The notes: generated from the letters alone by a model not told the origin. 64,000 nt of DNA from Rhodovulum euryhalinum (GCF_004342445.1 NZ_SLWW01000008.1:52667-116666); one strand, 5' to 3'. Counted from the first letter of the stretch, positions 8,145 through 17,658 are shown. A program made the numbers and translations.

Positions 8145-8693
8145 ATGTCCACGCAAGTCTTTGGCGGCGCCGCGCCGACGGGCGGGCATCCGTTCCTGCG
8201 CGCCGTCGCCGCGATCTCGACCGTGGCGGGCTGGTGCTCGGCGGCGATGATCGTCGCTGCGGTGGCGATCACCTGCCAGATGATCTTCGTCCGGTTCGTG
8301 CTGAACGGGTCCACAATCTGGCAGACCGAGGCGGTGATCTACCTGATGATCGGCGCCACGCTGGTCGGGCTGGCCTATGTCCAGCGGCTGCGCGGCCACG
8401 TCAATGTCGACCTCGTGCCGCTGGCCCTGCCGCCGCGCCTGCGCCGCGGCTTCGCCGTCACCACGCTGTCGGTCTCGATCCTGATCGTCGGCGTGCTGCT
8501 CTGGTACGGCTTCGAGTTCTGGCATTTCGCGCTGGACCGCGGCTGGCGGTCGCAGACGATCTGGGGCGTGGCATTGTGGAAGCCCTATCTGGCGATCCCG
8601 GTGGGGTTCGGGCTGTTGCTGCTGCAACTGGTGGCCGACCTTTTCGCGCTGGTCAAACGCATCGACACGCCCTTCGGGCTGGAGGAGGTCTGA
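8145..8693 (+). CDS. matQ: TRAP transporter small permease, DctQ family (malonate)
   Basis: A 182-residue protein with four hydrophobic helices. The DctQ signature is present around residues 45-80: an FVRFVLNGSTIWQTEAVIYL region, then RLRGHVNVDLV. It partners the DctM permease in sodium-coupled uptake. The start at 8145 has a GGGAAAGG element about 9 bases upstream. Its stop codon overlaps the matM start by one base (TGATG), so the two subunits are probably translationally coupled. Confidence 0.92.
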   Translation: MSTQVFGGAAPTGGHPFLRAVAAISTVAGWCSAAMIVAAVAITCQMIFVRFVLNGSTIWQTEAVIYLMIGATLVGLAYVQRLRGHVNVDLVPLALPPRLRRGFAVTTLSVSILIVGVLLWYGFEFWHFALDRGWRSQTIWGVALWKPYLAIPVGFGLLLLQLVADLFALVKRIDTPFGLEEV

Positions 8694-10009
8694 TGGACCC
8701 GCTGCTGCTTGGCCTGATCGTCGCAGTGGCGACCGTGCTGGTGCTGTTCTCGGGCATTCCCGTGGCGCTGGGGCTGCTGATCGTCTCGGCGGGGTTTCTC
8801 GTGGTCTTCGACGGCATGCGCTCGCTCGAACTGATGCCCGAGATCCTGTTCGGCAAGCTCGACAATTTCGCGCTGCTGTCGATCCCGATGTTCATCATCA
8901 TGGGCGCGGCCATCGCCTCGACCCGGGCGGGCGCCGACCTGTACGAGGCGCTGGAACGCTGGCTGACCCGGGTGCCCGGCGGGCTTGTCATCTCGAATCT
9001 CGGGGCCTGCGCGCTGTTCTCGGCGATGTCGGGCTCCAGCCCGGCGACCTGCGCGGCGATCGGCAAGATGGGCATCCCCGAGATGCGCAAGCGCGGCTAT
9101 CCCGACAGCGTGGCGGCCGGGTCCATCGCGGCGGGCGGCACGCTGGGCATCCTGATCCCGCCCTCGGTGACGATGATCGTCTACGGCATCGCCACCGAAA
9201 CCTCGATCGGGCGGCTGTTCCTGGCGGGAGTGGTCCCCGGCCTCATGCTGGTCGCGCTGTTCATGGCCTGGTCGATCTATTCGACCTGGAAATCGGGCAA
9301 CATGCAGGTGCTGACCGCCAATCGCTATTCCTGGCGCGAGAAGGTGGAGATTCTGCCCCGCGTCCTGCCCTTCCTCGCGATCATCCTGGGCGTGCTGTTC
9401 GCCATGTATGGCGGCATCGCCACGCCGTCGGAAACCGCGGCGGTCGGCGCGCTGCTGTGCCTGGTGATGGCGATGGTGATCTATTCGCTATGGAGCCCGC
9501 GCGCGATCTGGACGGTGCTGCGCGATTCCACCCGCGAGTCGGTGATGATCCTGTTCATCATCGGCGCCGCGGGGGTGTTCTCGTACATGCTGTCCTCGCT
9601 GTTCATCACCCAGTCGATCGCGGAATGGATCGGCACGTTGCAGGTGAACCGCTGGGTGCTGATGGCGGCAATCAACCTGTTCCTGCTGGTGGCAGGCTTC
9701 TTCCTGCCGCCCGTCGCGGTGATCCTGATGGCCGCGCCGATCCTGCTGCCGATCATCACCACCGCAGGCTTCGATCCGATCTGGTTCGCCGTGGTGCTGA
9801 CCATCAACATGGAGATCGGGCTGATCTCGCCGCCGGTGGGGCTGAACCTCTATGTCATCAACGGCATCGCGCCCGACATCTCGCTTCGCACCATCCTGGT
9901 CGGCTCGCTGCCTTATGTCGGCTGCATGGTGCTGGCGATCGTGCTTCTGTGCCTGTTCCCGGGCCTTGCCACCTGGCTGCCCGATGTCGTGATGGGGCCG
10001 GGGACATGA
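8693..10009 (+). CDS. matM: TRAP transporter large permease, DctM family (malonate)
   Basis: A 438-residue protein with about 12 transmembrane helices. It carries DctM hallmarks: GIPVALGL near residue 20, an SGSSPATCAAIGKMGIPEM loop near residue 108, and the PPSVTMIVYG segment. The start ATG at 8693 overlaps the matQ stop and fits the family N-terminus. The frame remains open far upstream, but that region is matQ in another frame. Its stop overlaps the matA start (ATGA), which ties transport to catabolism. Confidence 0.93.
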   Translation: MDPLLLGLIVAVATVLVLFSGIPVALGLLIVSAGFLVVFDGMRSLELMPEILFGKLDNFALLSIPMFIIMGAAIASTRAGADLYEALERWLTRVPGGLVISNLGACALFSAMSGSSPATCAAIGKMGIPEMRKRGYPDSVAAGSIAAGGTLGILIPPSVTMIVYGIATETSIGRLFLAGVVPGLMLVALFMAWSIYSTWKSGNMQVLTANRYSWREKVEILPRVLPFLAIILGVLFAMYGGIATPSETAAVGALLCLVMAMVIYSLWSPRAIWTVLRDSTRESVMILFIIGAAGVFSYMLSSLFITQSIAEWIGTLQVNRWVLMAAINLFLLVAGFFLPPVAVILMAAPILLPIITTAGFDPIWFAVVLTINMEIGLISPPVGLNLYVINGIAPDISLRTILVGSLPYVGCMVLAIVLLCLFPGLATWLPDVVMGPGT

Positions 10010-11268
10010 CGCTGCTGGCCAACCTGATGTCCACGATCTTCGAGCGCCGCTATGTCGGCGCCGCGCGTGGCGAATGGTCGGGGCTGGCGATGGAGGACCT
10101 GGCCGACCGCCTGCTCGGCAGCCGGGGCGAGGGTTCGGGGCTGGCCATTGCGGGCCAGATCCTCGACCGCTACGCCCGGATGGACGAGGCCGAAAGAACC
10201 GCCTTCTTCACCATGCTGACGACCCGGCTGGATATCGACCCGGACACGGTGCGCGCCGCCCTCGACGCCTACGAGGCCGCCCCCGGGCGCGACAGCTATG
10301 CCGCCTACATGGCGGCGGCCGAACCGCGGCGGCAGGAATTCATACGGCAACTGAACCGCGTGCAGGGCGCCACCGGGCGGCTGGTGGCCATGCGGGCCGA
10401 CCTGCGCCGCCTTGCCCGCGACCATCCGCAGATTGCCGCCCTCGACCTCGATTTCCGCCACCTCTTCGCGTCCTGGTTCAACCGCGGCTTTCTTGTGCTG
10501 TTGCCGATCAGCTGGGAAAGCCCTGCGCATGTGCTGGAAAAGATCATCGCCTACGAGGCGGTGCACGCCATCGACAGCTGGGATGACCTGCGCCGCCGGG
10601 TGCAACCGGCCGACCGGCGCTGTTTCGCCTTCTTCCACCCGGCGATGCCGGACGAGCCGCTGATCTTCGTGCAGGTGGCGCTGACCCGCGGCATCCCCGG
10701 CTCGGTCGATGCGCTGCTGGCCGAAGGCCGCGCGCAGATCGCGGGCGACCAGGCCGATACGGCGGTGTTCTATTCCATCACCAATTGCCAGGCGGGGCTG
10801 GCGGGCATTTCCTTCGGCAATTCGCTGATCAAGCAGGTGGTCCGCGACCTGTCCGCCGAATTGCCGCAGCTCAGGACCTTCGTCACCCTGTCACCGATCC
10901 CCGGGCTGATGGCCTGGCTGAAAGAGGACGCCGCCCGCGCCCGGGCCGCCGCCGCCGACCCCGAGGCGCTGCGCCGCCTTGCCGCGCTGTACCTGACCGA
11001 GGCGAAGGACAACACCGGCGCCCCCCGCGATCCGGTCGCCCGCTTCCACCTGGGCAACGGCGCGCTGGTCCACGCGATCCATGCGGGCGCGGACAGCTCC
11101 GAGGCGGGGCTGGCGCGGTCGGGGGGGGCGATGGTGAACTACCTTTACGATCTGACCCGCATCCCGCAGAACTGCGAGGCGTTCGCGGATTCGCACCAGA
11201 TCGCGGCCTCGGCCCAGATCAAGACCCTCGCCCGCGCCGCCCACAAGACCGAGATCCAAGGGACCTGA
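10006..11268 (+). CDS. matA: Malonyl-CoA decarboxylase
   Basis: A 420-residue enzyme that converts malonyl-CoA to acetyl-CoA and CO2. It has the helical N-terminal domain (residues about 1-110) and the C-terminal acetyltransferase-fold domain. The family blocks are visible: SWESPAHVLEKII, YEAVHAIDSWDDLRRR, and the YSITNCQAGLAGISFGN active-site region with the later FVTLSPIPG. The start at 10006 overlaps the matM stop by four bases. Together with matB, imported malonate becomes malonyl-CoA and then acetyl-CoA. The length is slightly under that of eukaryotic MCD, as is usual in bacteria. Confidence 0.94.
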   Translation: MTLLANLMSTIFERRYVGAARGEWSGLAMEDLADRLLGSRGEGSGLAIAGQILDRYARMDEAERTAFFTMLTTRLDIDPDTVRAALDAYEAAPGRDSYAAYMAAAEPRRQEFIRQLNRVQGATGRLVAMRADLRRLARDHPQIAALDLDFRHLFASWFNRGFLVLLPISWESPAHVLEKIIAYEAVHAIDSWDDLRRRVQPADRRCFAFFHPAMPDEPLIFVQVALTRGIPGSVDALLAEGRAQIAGDQADTAVFYSITNCQAGLAGISFGNSLIKQVVRDLSAELPQLRTFVTLSPIPGLMAWLKEDAARARAAAADPEALRRLAALYLTEAKDNTGAPRDPVARFHLGNGALVHAIHAGADSSEAGLARSGGAMVNYLYDLTRIPQNCEAFADSHQIAASAQIKTLARAAHKTEIQGT

Positions 11269-11271
11269 CCC

Positions 11272-12783
11272 GTGGCAAATCCGCTTTACGACACGCTTTT
11301 CGGCCGCCATGCCGGCCAGACCACGCCCTTCCTGCACCTGCCGGACGGCACCACCCTCAGCCATGACGCCTTCCTGCGAAAGGCCGCGCGCTTCGCCCAC
11401 GCGATCCACGCGCTCGGCCTGACCCATGGCGACCGGCTGGCGGTGCAGGTCGAGAAATCGCCCGCCGCGCTGGCGCTTTATGCCGCCTGCGTGCAGGCGG
11501 GCGTGATCTTCCTGCCGCTGAATACCGCCTATACCCCGGCCGAGGTCAGCTATTTCCTGGAAAACTCGGGCGCTCGGCTGTTCGTCTGCGACGGCGCGCA
11601 TGCCGGCACGCTGACCGCGGTGGCACACAAGGCGGGCAGCCACCTGGCCACGCTGAACGCCGACGGCTCGGGCAGCTTCGCGGTCGCCGCCCATGACATG
11701 CCCGAGGAATTCGACACCGAGCCGCGCGGCGAGGACAACCTGGCGGCCTTTCTCTACACCTCGGGCACCACGGGCCGGTCCAAGGGCGCGATGCTGACCC
11801 AGCGGAACCTGTTGTCGAACGCCGAGGTTCTGGCCGACTGCTGGCGGTTCACGGCCGAGGACGTGCTGCTGCACGCCCTGCCGATCTTTCACACCCACGG
11901 CCTGTTCGTGGCCACCAACATCACGCTGCTGGCGGGCGGCGCGATGATCTTCCTGCCGAAATTCGACATCGACCAGGTGATCGCCGCCCTGCCCCGGGCA
12001 AGCGCGATGATGGGCGTGCCGACCTTCTACACCCGCCTGCTGGACGACCCGCGCTTCACCCGCGACCTGGTCGCCCATTTCCGGCTGTTCGTGTCGGGCT
12101 CGGCGCCGCTGCTGGCGGACACCCACCGCGATTTCGAGGCCCGCACCGGCCACCGTATCCTCGAACGCTACGGTATGACCGAGACCAACATGAACACCTC
12201 GAACCCCTACGAGGGCGAGCGCATCGCGGGCACCGTCGGCCTGCCCCTGCCGGGGGTCGAGTTGAAGATCTGCGACCCCGAGACCGGCGCCGACCTGCCG
12301 CGGGGCGAGATCGGCCAGATCGAGGTGCGCGGCCCCAACGTCTTCAAGGGCTACTGGCAGATGCCGGAAAAGACCCGCGAGGAACTGCGCGAGGACGGGT
12401 TCTTCCTGACCGGCGATCTGGGCCGGATCGACGAGCGGGGCTATGTCCACATCGTTGGCCGCGCCAAGGATCTGATCATCTCGGGCGGCTACAACATCTA
12501 CCCCAAGGAGGTCGAACTGGCGCTCGACGACCAGCCCGGCGTCAAGGAAAGCGCGGTGATCGGCGTGCCCCATCCCGATTTCGGCGAAAGCGTGGTCGCC
12601 GTGCTGGTGCCCGAGGCCGGGGCCAGCCCCGATCCGCAGGCCATCGCCGCGGCGCTGCGCGACCGGCTGGCGGGGTTCAAGCTGCCACGCCGGATCGTGA
12701 CGGTCGAGGAACTGCCGCGCAACACCATGGGCAAGGTGCAGAAGAACATCCTGCGCGAGCGCTACGCCGACAGCTTCACCTGA
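11272..12783 (+). CDS. matB: Malonyl-CoA synthetase (malonate-CoA ligase)
   Basis: A 503-residue ANL-superfamily adenylating enzyme. The ATP-binding P-loop is YTSGTTGRSKGAM near residue 162, and the A5 region YGMTETNMNT is typical of MatB. GYNIYPKEVE lies in the hinge/A8 region, and a C-terminal MGKVQK holds the catalytic lysine. Translation begins at GTG 11272, three bases after the matA stop. The MatB-type residues, the partner matA and the transporter together support malonate as substrate over a longer acid. Confidence 0.94.
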   Translation: MANPLYDTLFGRHAGQTTPFLHLPDGTTLSHDAFLRKAARFAHAIHALGLTHGDRLAVQVEKSPAALALYAACVQAGVIFLPLNTAYTPAEVSYFLENSGARLFVCDGAHAGTLTAVAHKAGSHLATLNADGSGSFAVAAHDMPEEFDTEPRGEDNLAAFLYTSGTTGRSKGAMLTQRNLLSNAEVLADCWRFTAEDVLLHALPIFHTHGLFVATNITLLAGGAMIFLPKFDIDQVIAALPRASAMMGVPTFYTRLLDDPRFTRDLVAHFRLFVSGSAPLLADTHRDFEARTGHRILERYGMTETNMNTSNPYEGERIAGTVGLPLPGVELKICDPETGADLPRGEIGQIEVRGPNVFKGYWQMPEKTREELREDGFFLTGDLGRIDERGYVHIVGRAKDLIISGGYNIYPKEVELALDDQPGVKESAVIGVPHPDFGESVVAVLVPEAGASPDPQAIAAALRDRLAGFKLPRRIVTVEELPRNTMGKVQKNILRERYADSFT

Positions 12784-12836
12784 GAGGTGCGCCGGAAAGC
12801 ACTGGAATGCGCGGCGCCGGTCCCTATGCTGGGGCC

Positions 12837-13502
12837 ATGACGCCGACCCAGACATCGCACGCCCCCGCCCCGCCCCGCCCCGGGCTGTCCGCGGCCCAGC
12901 TTGCCGGGCTGATCGCCTGTCCGCGCTGCGACGCGGTCTATCGCGCGGTGCAGCCCGCGCCGGGCGAACGCGCGGTCTGCATGCGCTGCGACGCGGTGCT
13001 GATCGCGCCCCGCCGCCGCGCGGGCGAGCAGATCATCGCCGTCGCGCTGGCCGTGGTCGTGCTGGTGGTGGCCGCCACGCTTGCCCCCTTCCTCGCCATC
13101 GAGGCGGGCGGGCGGGCGCATGCCAGTTCGGTGCTGGACGCGGCGCTGGCCTTTGCCTCGGCCGGACCGGCCGCGATCCTTGCGCTGGCGGTCGCGGCGC
13201 TGATCGTGTTCATCCCGGTGCTGCGCGCGCTGCTGGTGATCTACGTGCTGGCCCCCATCGTCGCGAACCGCCCGCCCGCGCCCCGGGCCGCCGCCGCGTT
13301 CCGCCTGTCCGAGGCGCTGCGCCCTTGGTCGATGGCCGAGATCTTTGCCATCGGCTGCGCCGTCGCACTGGTCAAGATCGCCGATCTGGCGCAGGTCCAT
13401 TTCGGCCCCGCCTTCTGGATGTTCGCCGCCCTCGTCGTGCTGGTGGTGATCCAGGACGGCTTCATGTGCAGGTATTCGGTATGGAAGTCGCTGGAGCGCT
13501 GA
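12837..13502 (+). CDS. pqiA: Paraquat-inducible protein A-like membrane protein (first PqiA half)
   Basis: A protein of 221 residues (231 if the alternative ATG at 12807 is used). It starts with a rubredoxin-like zinc motif, CPRCD near residue 28 and CMRCD near residue 53, followed by four transmembrane helices. It corresponds to one half of the duplicated E. coli PqiA. A second half is encoded by the next gene, which overlaps it by 22 bases. PqiA proteins work with MCE-domain PqiB in lipid movement between inner and outer membranes. The start choice is uncertain because neither ATG has a strong ribosome-binding site. Confidence 0.85.
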   Translation: MTPTQTSHAPAPPRPGLSAAQLAGLIACPRCDAVYRAVQPAPGERAVCMRCDAVLIAPRRRAGEQIIAVALAVVVLVVAATLAPFLAIEAGGRAHASSVLDAALAFASAGPAAILALAVAALIVFIPVLRALLVIYVLAPIVANRPPAPRAAAAFRLSEALRPWSMAEIFAIGCAVALVKIADLAQVHFGPAFWMFAALVVLVVIQDGFMCRYSVWKSLER

Positions 13503-14134
13503 GAACCGCGCGCGAGATGGGGCTGGTGGCGTGCACCCGCTGCACCCGTGTCTGGCCCGCGGGCACCGGCCGCTGTGCCCGCTGCGGCCAGCGCCTTCAT
13601 TCGCGCGAGCCGAAGGCGCTGCAACGGGTCTGGGCATTCTGGGCGGTCGGGCTGATGGCCTATGTCCCCGCCAATCTCTGGCCGATGCTGGAAACCCGTA
13701 CGCTGGTCTCGACCCAGCACAGCACCATCGTCGGCGGCGCGGTCGAGCTGGCCCGCCACGGCAACTGGGGCATCGCGCTGGTCATCCTGACCGCCTCGGT
13801 GGCGATCCCCGTCGGCAAGTTCCTCGCCATCGCAAGCCTTGCGCTGGGCGTGCGCCACGGCAGCGCACTGCCGCAGGCGCGGCGCCAGCAACTTTACGAG
13901 GTGGTCGAGTATATTGGCCGCTGGTCGATGATCGACGTCTTCGTGGTGGCGATCCTGGCCTCGCTGGTACAATTGGGCGCCGTGGCCCAGGTCAGCCCGG
14001 GACCGGCCAGCCTGTTCTTCGCACTGTCGGTGATCTTCACCATGCTGTCCGCGCAAGGCTTCGACAGCCGGCTGATCTGGGATGCCGAACCCGCGCCGCT
14101 GGCGCCGCCCCTGCCCGGGGGCCGCCCCGCATGA
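13481..14134 (+). CDS. pqiA: Paraquat-inducible protein A-like membrane protein (second PqiA half)
   Basis: A 217-residue protein with two CxxC pairs near the start (ACTRCTRVWP and CARCGQRL) and four helices. The conserved PANLWPML sequence after helix 1 is the PqiA family signature. It starts inside the end of the preceding pqiA gene and ends overlapping the pqiB start (ATGA). The two half-size proteins replace the single fused PqiA of enterobacteria. This split is frequent, so I do not read it as a frameshift. Confidence 0.87.
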   Translation: MEVAGALRTAREMGLVACTRCTRVWPAGTGRCARCGQRLHSREPKALQRVWAFWAVGLMAYVPANLWPMLETRTLVSTQHSTIVGGAVELARHGNWGIALVILTASVAIPVGKFLAIASLALGVRHGSALPQARRQQLYEVVEYIGRWSMIDVFVVAILASLVQLGAVAQVSPGPASLFFALSVIFTMLSAQGFDSRLIWDAEPAPLAPPLPGGRPA

Positions 14135-16215
14135 CCGACCTGCCGCCCGAAACCCCGGTCGAACCCGCCCGCCGCAGCCTGCTCCAGCGGCTGTCCATCG
14201 TCTGGGTGATCCCGGCCGCGGCGCTGGCCATCGCGCTGGGGGTGGCGTGGAACAGCTATGCCGAACGCGGCCCGCTGCTGGAACTGACCTTCCAGACCGC
14301 CTCGGGAATCCGCGCGGGGGAAACCGAACTGCGCTTCCGCGACGTGACCGTGGGGCTGGTCGAAAGCGTGGCCTTCACCGAGGGGCTCGACCGGGTGCTG
14401 GTGGGCGTGCGGCTGGACCGCGACGTGGCCGAATATGTGGACGACGACGCACAGTTCTGGGCGGTTCGCCCCGAGGTGACGCCACAGGGCGTGCGCGGAC
14501 TGGAAACCGTGCTGTCGGGCACCTTCATCGAAGGCATCTGGGACGACACGGCCGAAGGCTTTGTCGCCCGCCACGCCGCCGCGACCGAGCCGCCGTTGAA
14601 CCGCGAGGGCCGCGCGGGGCTGCGGTTGCGGCTGCGCGCGGCGGGAACGGCCACGTTCACCGAGAACGCGCCCATCGTCTATCGCGGCATCGAGGTCGGA
14701 CGGATCGGCCGGGCCGAGGTCTCGGCCGATGGCGCCACGGTCGAGGCCGAGGCCATCGTCTTTGCCCCCCATGACCGGCTGATCTCCTCCTCCACCCGGT
14801 TCTGGGACACGTCCGGGTTCCGCTTCACCCTGGGCCCGGGCGGCGCGCGGCTCGATTTCGATTCCATCGCCTCGCTGGTTTCGGGCGGGATCACCTTCCG
14901 GACCGAGGTCTCGGGCGGCACGCAGGTCGTGCCCGAGGCGCTGTTCACCGTCTATCCCGACGAGGGCGCAGCAAGGGCCAGCGTGTTCGGCGCCGAGGCG
15001 GGCGAGGCGCTGACGCTGACCGCGATCTTTGACGAGAACGTGGCCGGGCTGGCGGTGGACGCGCCGGTCGATCTGGGCGGCATCCGGGTTGGCCGGGTCG
15101 CCGCGCTGTCGGGCATCGTCGATTCCGCGCGGTTCGGCGACGATCGTGTGCGGCTGGCGGTGACGCTGGCGATCCGGCCCGGGCAACTCGGGCTGGGCGA
15201 GGCGGCCGCGGCCGGGGCAGCGCTCGACTACCTCGCGGGGCGGGTCGCCGAGGGGCTGCGTGCGCGGCTCGTCACCGCCTCGATCCTGACCGGCGGGCTC
15301 AAGGTGGAACTGGTCGAGATCGCCGATGCTCCCGCCGCCACGCTCGACCGATCCGCCGCGCCGAACCCGCTGATCCCCACCGCCCCGGCCCGGATCGCCG
15401 ATGTCGCCGCCACCGCCGAAGGACTTTACAACCGCATCAACGCCCTGCCGATCGAACAGGTGATGGACAGCGCCATCGCCGCGCTCGACAACATCGCGCG
15501 GCTGACCGGCAGCGACGACATCCGCGCGGTGCCCGGCGAGGTTCGGGCGCTGCTGGGCGAGGCCCGGGGCATCGTCGGTGCCGAGGAAACGCAAGGCTTG
15601 CCCGCGCGGCTGTCGGCCACGGTGGGCGAACTGGAAACCCTTGTCGGCCGGCTGAACGAAAGCGACGCGGCCGGGCGGCTGAGCGCCGCGATCGACGCGG
15701 CGGCGGCGGCGGCGGGCACCGTGGAAAGCTCGGTCGAGGGCGTGCCCGAGCTGGTCGCGCGACTGACCGCCATCGCAGCCAACGCGGAAACCGTGCCGCT
15801 GGACGAACTGGCCAACCGGCTCTCGGCGCTGATGGATGCCGCCGACCGGCTGATCGACACCGACGCGGCCCGCGCCCTGCCCGCCGATCTGTCCGCCGCG
15901 CTGGCGGAACTGCGCGCCGTGCTGGCCGAACTGCGCGAAGGCGGCGTGGTCGAGAACGCCAACGCCACGCTGGCCTCGGCCCGCGCCGCCGCCGACGACA
16001 TCTCGGCCGCCGCGCAGGATCTGCCGGGCGTGCTGGCCCGCGCCCAAGCCGTGCTGGACGAGGCCGCCGCGACGATCCGCGGCTATGACGCCGCGCGCGG
16101 CGTGGGCCGCGACCTCGGCCCCGCGATCCGCGAGGTGGAGCGCGCGGCCAAGGCCGTCAGCGACCTTGCCCGGACGCTGGAACGCAACCCCAACTCGATC
16201 CTGTTCGGACGCTAG
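14131..16215 (+). CDS. pqiB: MCE-domain intermembrane transport protein PqiB
   Basis: A 694-residue protein with one N-terminal transmembrane helix (about residues 18-40) and three MCE domains at roughly 45-140, 155-270 and 285-400. Each has the FRDVTVGLVE / YRGIEVGRIG / LGGIRVGRV type turn. A long Ala-rich helical region follows to the C-terminus. PqiB forms stacked MCE rings and a needle that bridge the periplasm for lipid transfer. E. coli PqiB is about 546 residues, so the helical part is longer here. The upstream extension of the frame is pqiA in another frame. Confidence 0.92.
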   Translation: MTDLPPETPVEPARRSLLQRLSIVWVIPAAALAIALGVAWNSYAERGPLLELTFQTASGIRAGETELRFRDVTVGLVESVAFTEGLDRVLVGVRLDRDVAEYVDDDAQFWAVRPEVTPQGVRGLETVLSGTFIEGIWDDTAEGFVARHAAATEPPLNREGRAGLRLRLRAAGTATFTENAPIVYRGIEVGRIGRAEVSADGATVEAEAIVFAPHDRLISSSTRFWDTSGFRFTLGPGGARLDFDSIASLVSGGITFRTEVSGGTQVVPEALFTVYPDEGAARASVFGAEAGEALTLTAIFDENVAGLAVDAPVDLGGIRVGRVAALSGIVDSARFGDDRVRLAVTLAIRPGQLGLGEAAAAGAALDYLAGRVAEGLRARLVTASILTGGLKVELVEIADAPAATLDRSAAPNPLIPTAPARIADVAATAEGLYNRINALPIEQVMDSAIAALDNIARLTGSDDIRAVPGEVRALLGEARGIVGAEETQGLPARLSATVGELETLVGRLNESDAAGRLSAAIDAAAAAAGTVESSVEGVPELVARLTAIAANAETVPLDELANRLSALMDAADRLIDTDAARALPADLSAALAELRAVLAELREGGVVENANATLASARAAADDISAAAQDLPGVLARAQAVLDEAAATIRGYDAARGVGRDLGPAIREVERAAKAVSDLARTLERNPNSILFGR

Positions 16216-16217
16216 CC

Positions 16218-16787
16218 ATGACCCACGCCCGCCTTTTCCCCGCCGCGCTTCTCGCCGCGCTTCTGGCCGGCTGTTCCGGCAGCCCCGCGCTCTATACCGT
16301 GCCCGAGGCGCCGGTGGCCGGGCCGCGCCTGCCCTCGGCCTATCGCACGGTGGCGCTGCGCGAGGTGGCGCTGCCCGCCTATGCCGCCTCGGGCGAGATC
16401 CATTTCCGCGGCCTGGATGGGGCGCTGACCTCCTCGCCGGACGTGCTGTGGGCAGACGATCCGACGCGCGCGATCACCGGCGATCTCGCGCGCTATCTGG
16501 GCCAGATGACCGGCGCGACCGTCGCCGCCGAGCCCTGGCCTTTCTTCGACCGCGCCCAGGCCACGCTCGAACTGCGCGTCTCGGACATGCTGGCCGAGGC
16601 GGACGGGCGGTTCCGGCTGGCGGGCCAGTATTTCGTGGCGCCCGAACACGGCGGGCGCGGGCGGTCGGGCAGCTTTGCCCTCGCGATCCCGATCGCGTCC
16701 GGTGCCGGCCCCGCCGCGATTGCGGCGGCGCGCGGGCAGGCGGTACGCGACCTCGCCACGCTGATCGCCCGCGAAGGGTTGCGCTGA
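16218..16787 (+). CDS. pqiC: PqiC-like outer-membrane lipoprotein (ABC-type transport auxiliary)
   Basis: A 189-residue protein with a lipoprotein signal peptide whose lipobox is LLAGC, with lipidation at Cys17. The remaining domain fits the PqiC/YmbA family (ABC-type transport auxiliary component), including SPDVLWADDPTRAI near residue 74. It starts two bases after the pqiB stop and completes the pqiA-A-B-C operon. PqiC is thought to anchor the PqiB needle at the outer membrane. The gap 16788-16914 to the convergent kinase gene has only a weak 6-bp hairpin (16892-16907). Confidence 0.88.
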   Translation: MTHARLFPAALLAALLAGCSGSPALYTVPEAPVAGPRLPSAYRTVALREVALPAYAASGEIHFRGLDGALTSSPDVLWADDPTRAITGDLARYLGQMTGATVAAEPWPFFDRAQATLELRVSDMLAEADGRFRLAGQYFVAPEHGGRGRSGSFALAIPIASGAGPAAIAAARGQAVRDLATLIAREGLR

Positions 16788-16914
16788 CGCCGCAAAGCGA
16801 ATGGCCCGCGCGGGGCGGCGGGTGCCGGTTTTCCGGAAGACGCGGTGTGTCGCGCCAGTGCGCCGCAGGGGGACAGCGCAACAGCCAAGGCGGAACCCGA
16901 AGGTTCCCCGGCGG

Positions 16915-17583
16915 TCAGCCGCCTTCAGCCCCCGCCTGTCCGCCCCGGTCACCGATGACCTGTCCGACCGGCCCGCGCCGCTCGACCACCCGCCGGGCGT
17001 TGGGAATGTCATTGCCCAGCGCCCGCGCGCGCGCCGCCGCCGGGTCAAGCCCATGGTTACGCCAACGCTGCACCAGACGGCGTTCAAGCTCTGGCATCGG
17101 CACATCGAGGAACACGGAATGGTCCCAGAGAGGGCCAAGGCGCCGCCACGGGTCCTCGTCGAGGCAGAGATAGTTTCCCTCGACGACCACCAGCCTTGTG
17201 CCGGGTCCGATCTCGGCCGCCCCGGCGATGGCGATGTCGCGGGCGCGGTCGAAGACCGGCAGGATCACCCGGGGCTCGGTCCGGACGCGGGCCAGCGTCG
17301 CCGCGAACCCGTCGAAATCAAAACTCTCGGGTGCACCCTTGCGCGGCAAGAGCCCGCGCGGTTCCAGCAGCCGATTGTCGAGGTGAAAGCCGTCCATCGG
17401 CAACAGCGCCGCGCCATGGCCGCGGGCGACAAGCGCCGCCGTCACCGCCTCGGCCAGCGTCGATTTCCCCGCCCCGGGCGGACCCGCGATGGCGATCAGG
17501 CGGCGCCGGTCCGCGGGGGGCAGTGCCTCGATGCGCAGGGCAAGTGCGGCGGCGGTTTCGGCGACCCGGGGCGGGACGTCCAT
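16915..17583 (-). CDS. P-loop nucleoside/sugar kinase family protein (uridine kinase / FrcK-YggC type)
   Basis: A 222-residue soluble protein with a Walker A motif GPPGAGKS near residue 34 and MDGFHLDN near residue 68, the Asp-Gly-Phe-His pattern of uridine-kinase/phosphoribulokinase relatives. VVVEGNYLCL near residue 138 is the Walker B-like strand. Relatives are annotated as nucleoside kinases, fructose-system kinase FrcK or YggC; the substrate is not known here. The frame extends to 17610, but the ATG at 17583 has GGAGGA nine bases upstream and is preferred. It is convergent with pqiC. Confidence 0.8.
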   Translation of the reverse strand: MDVPPRVAETAAALALRIEALPPADRRRLIAIAGPPGAGKSTLAEAVTAALVARGHGAALLPMDGFHLDNRLLEPRGLLPRKGAPESFDFDGFAATLARVRTEPRVILPVFDRARDIAIAGAAEIGPGTRLVVVEGNYLCLDEDPWRRLGPLWDHSVFLDVPMPELERRLVQRWRNHGLDPAAARARALGNDIPNARRVVERRGPVGQVIGDRGGQAGAEGG

Positions 17584-17658
17584 CTTCAGCGATCCTCCGT
17601 CAAGGGTCATCCGGTCGCGGCGGAACGGGGATCGCGCGGGCGCCGCACCGGACCGTCC

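Noticed and set aside
13481-13502. A frameshift splitting one pqiA gene
   Set aside because: Each half has its own CxxC pairs and four helices, and two half-size PqiA genes are common.
16892-16907. Terminator between pqiC and the kinase gene
   Set aside because: The stem is only six bases with no U-tract on either strand.
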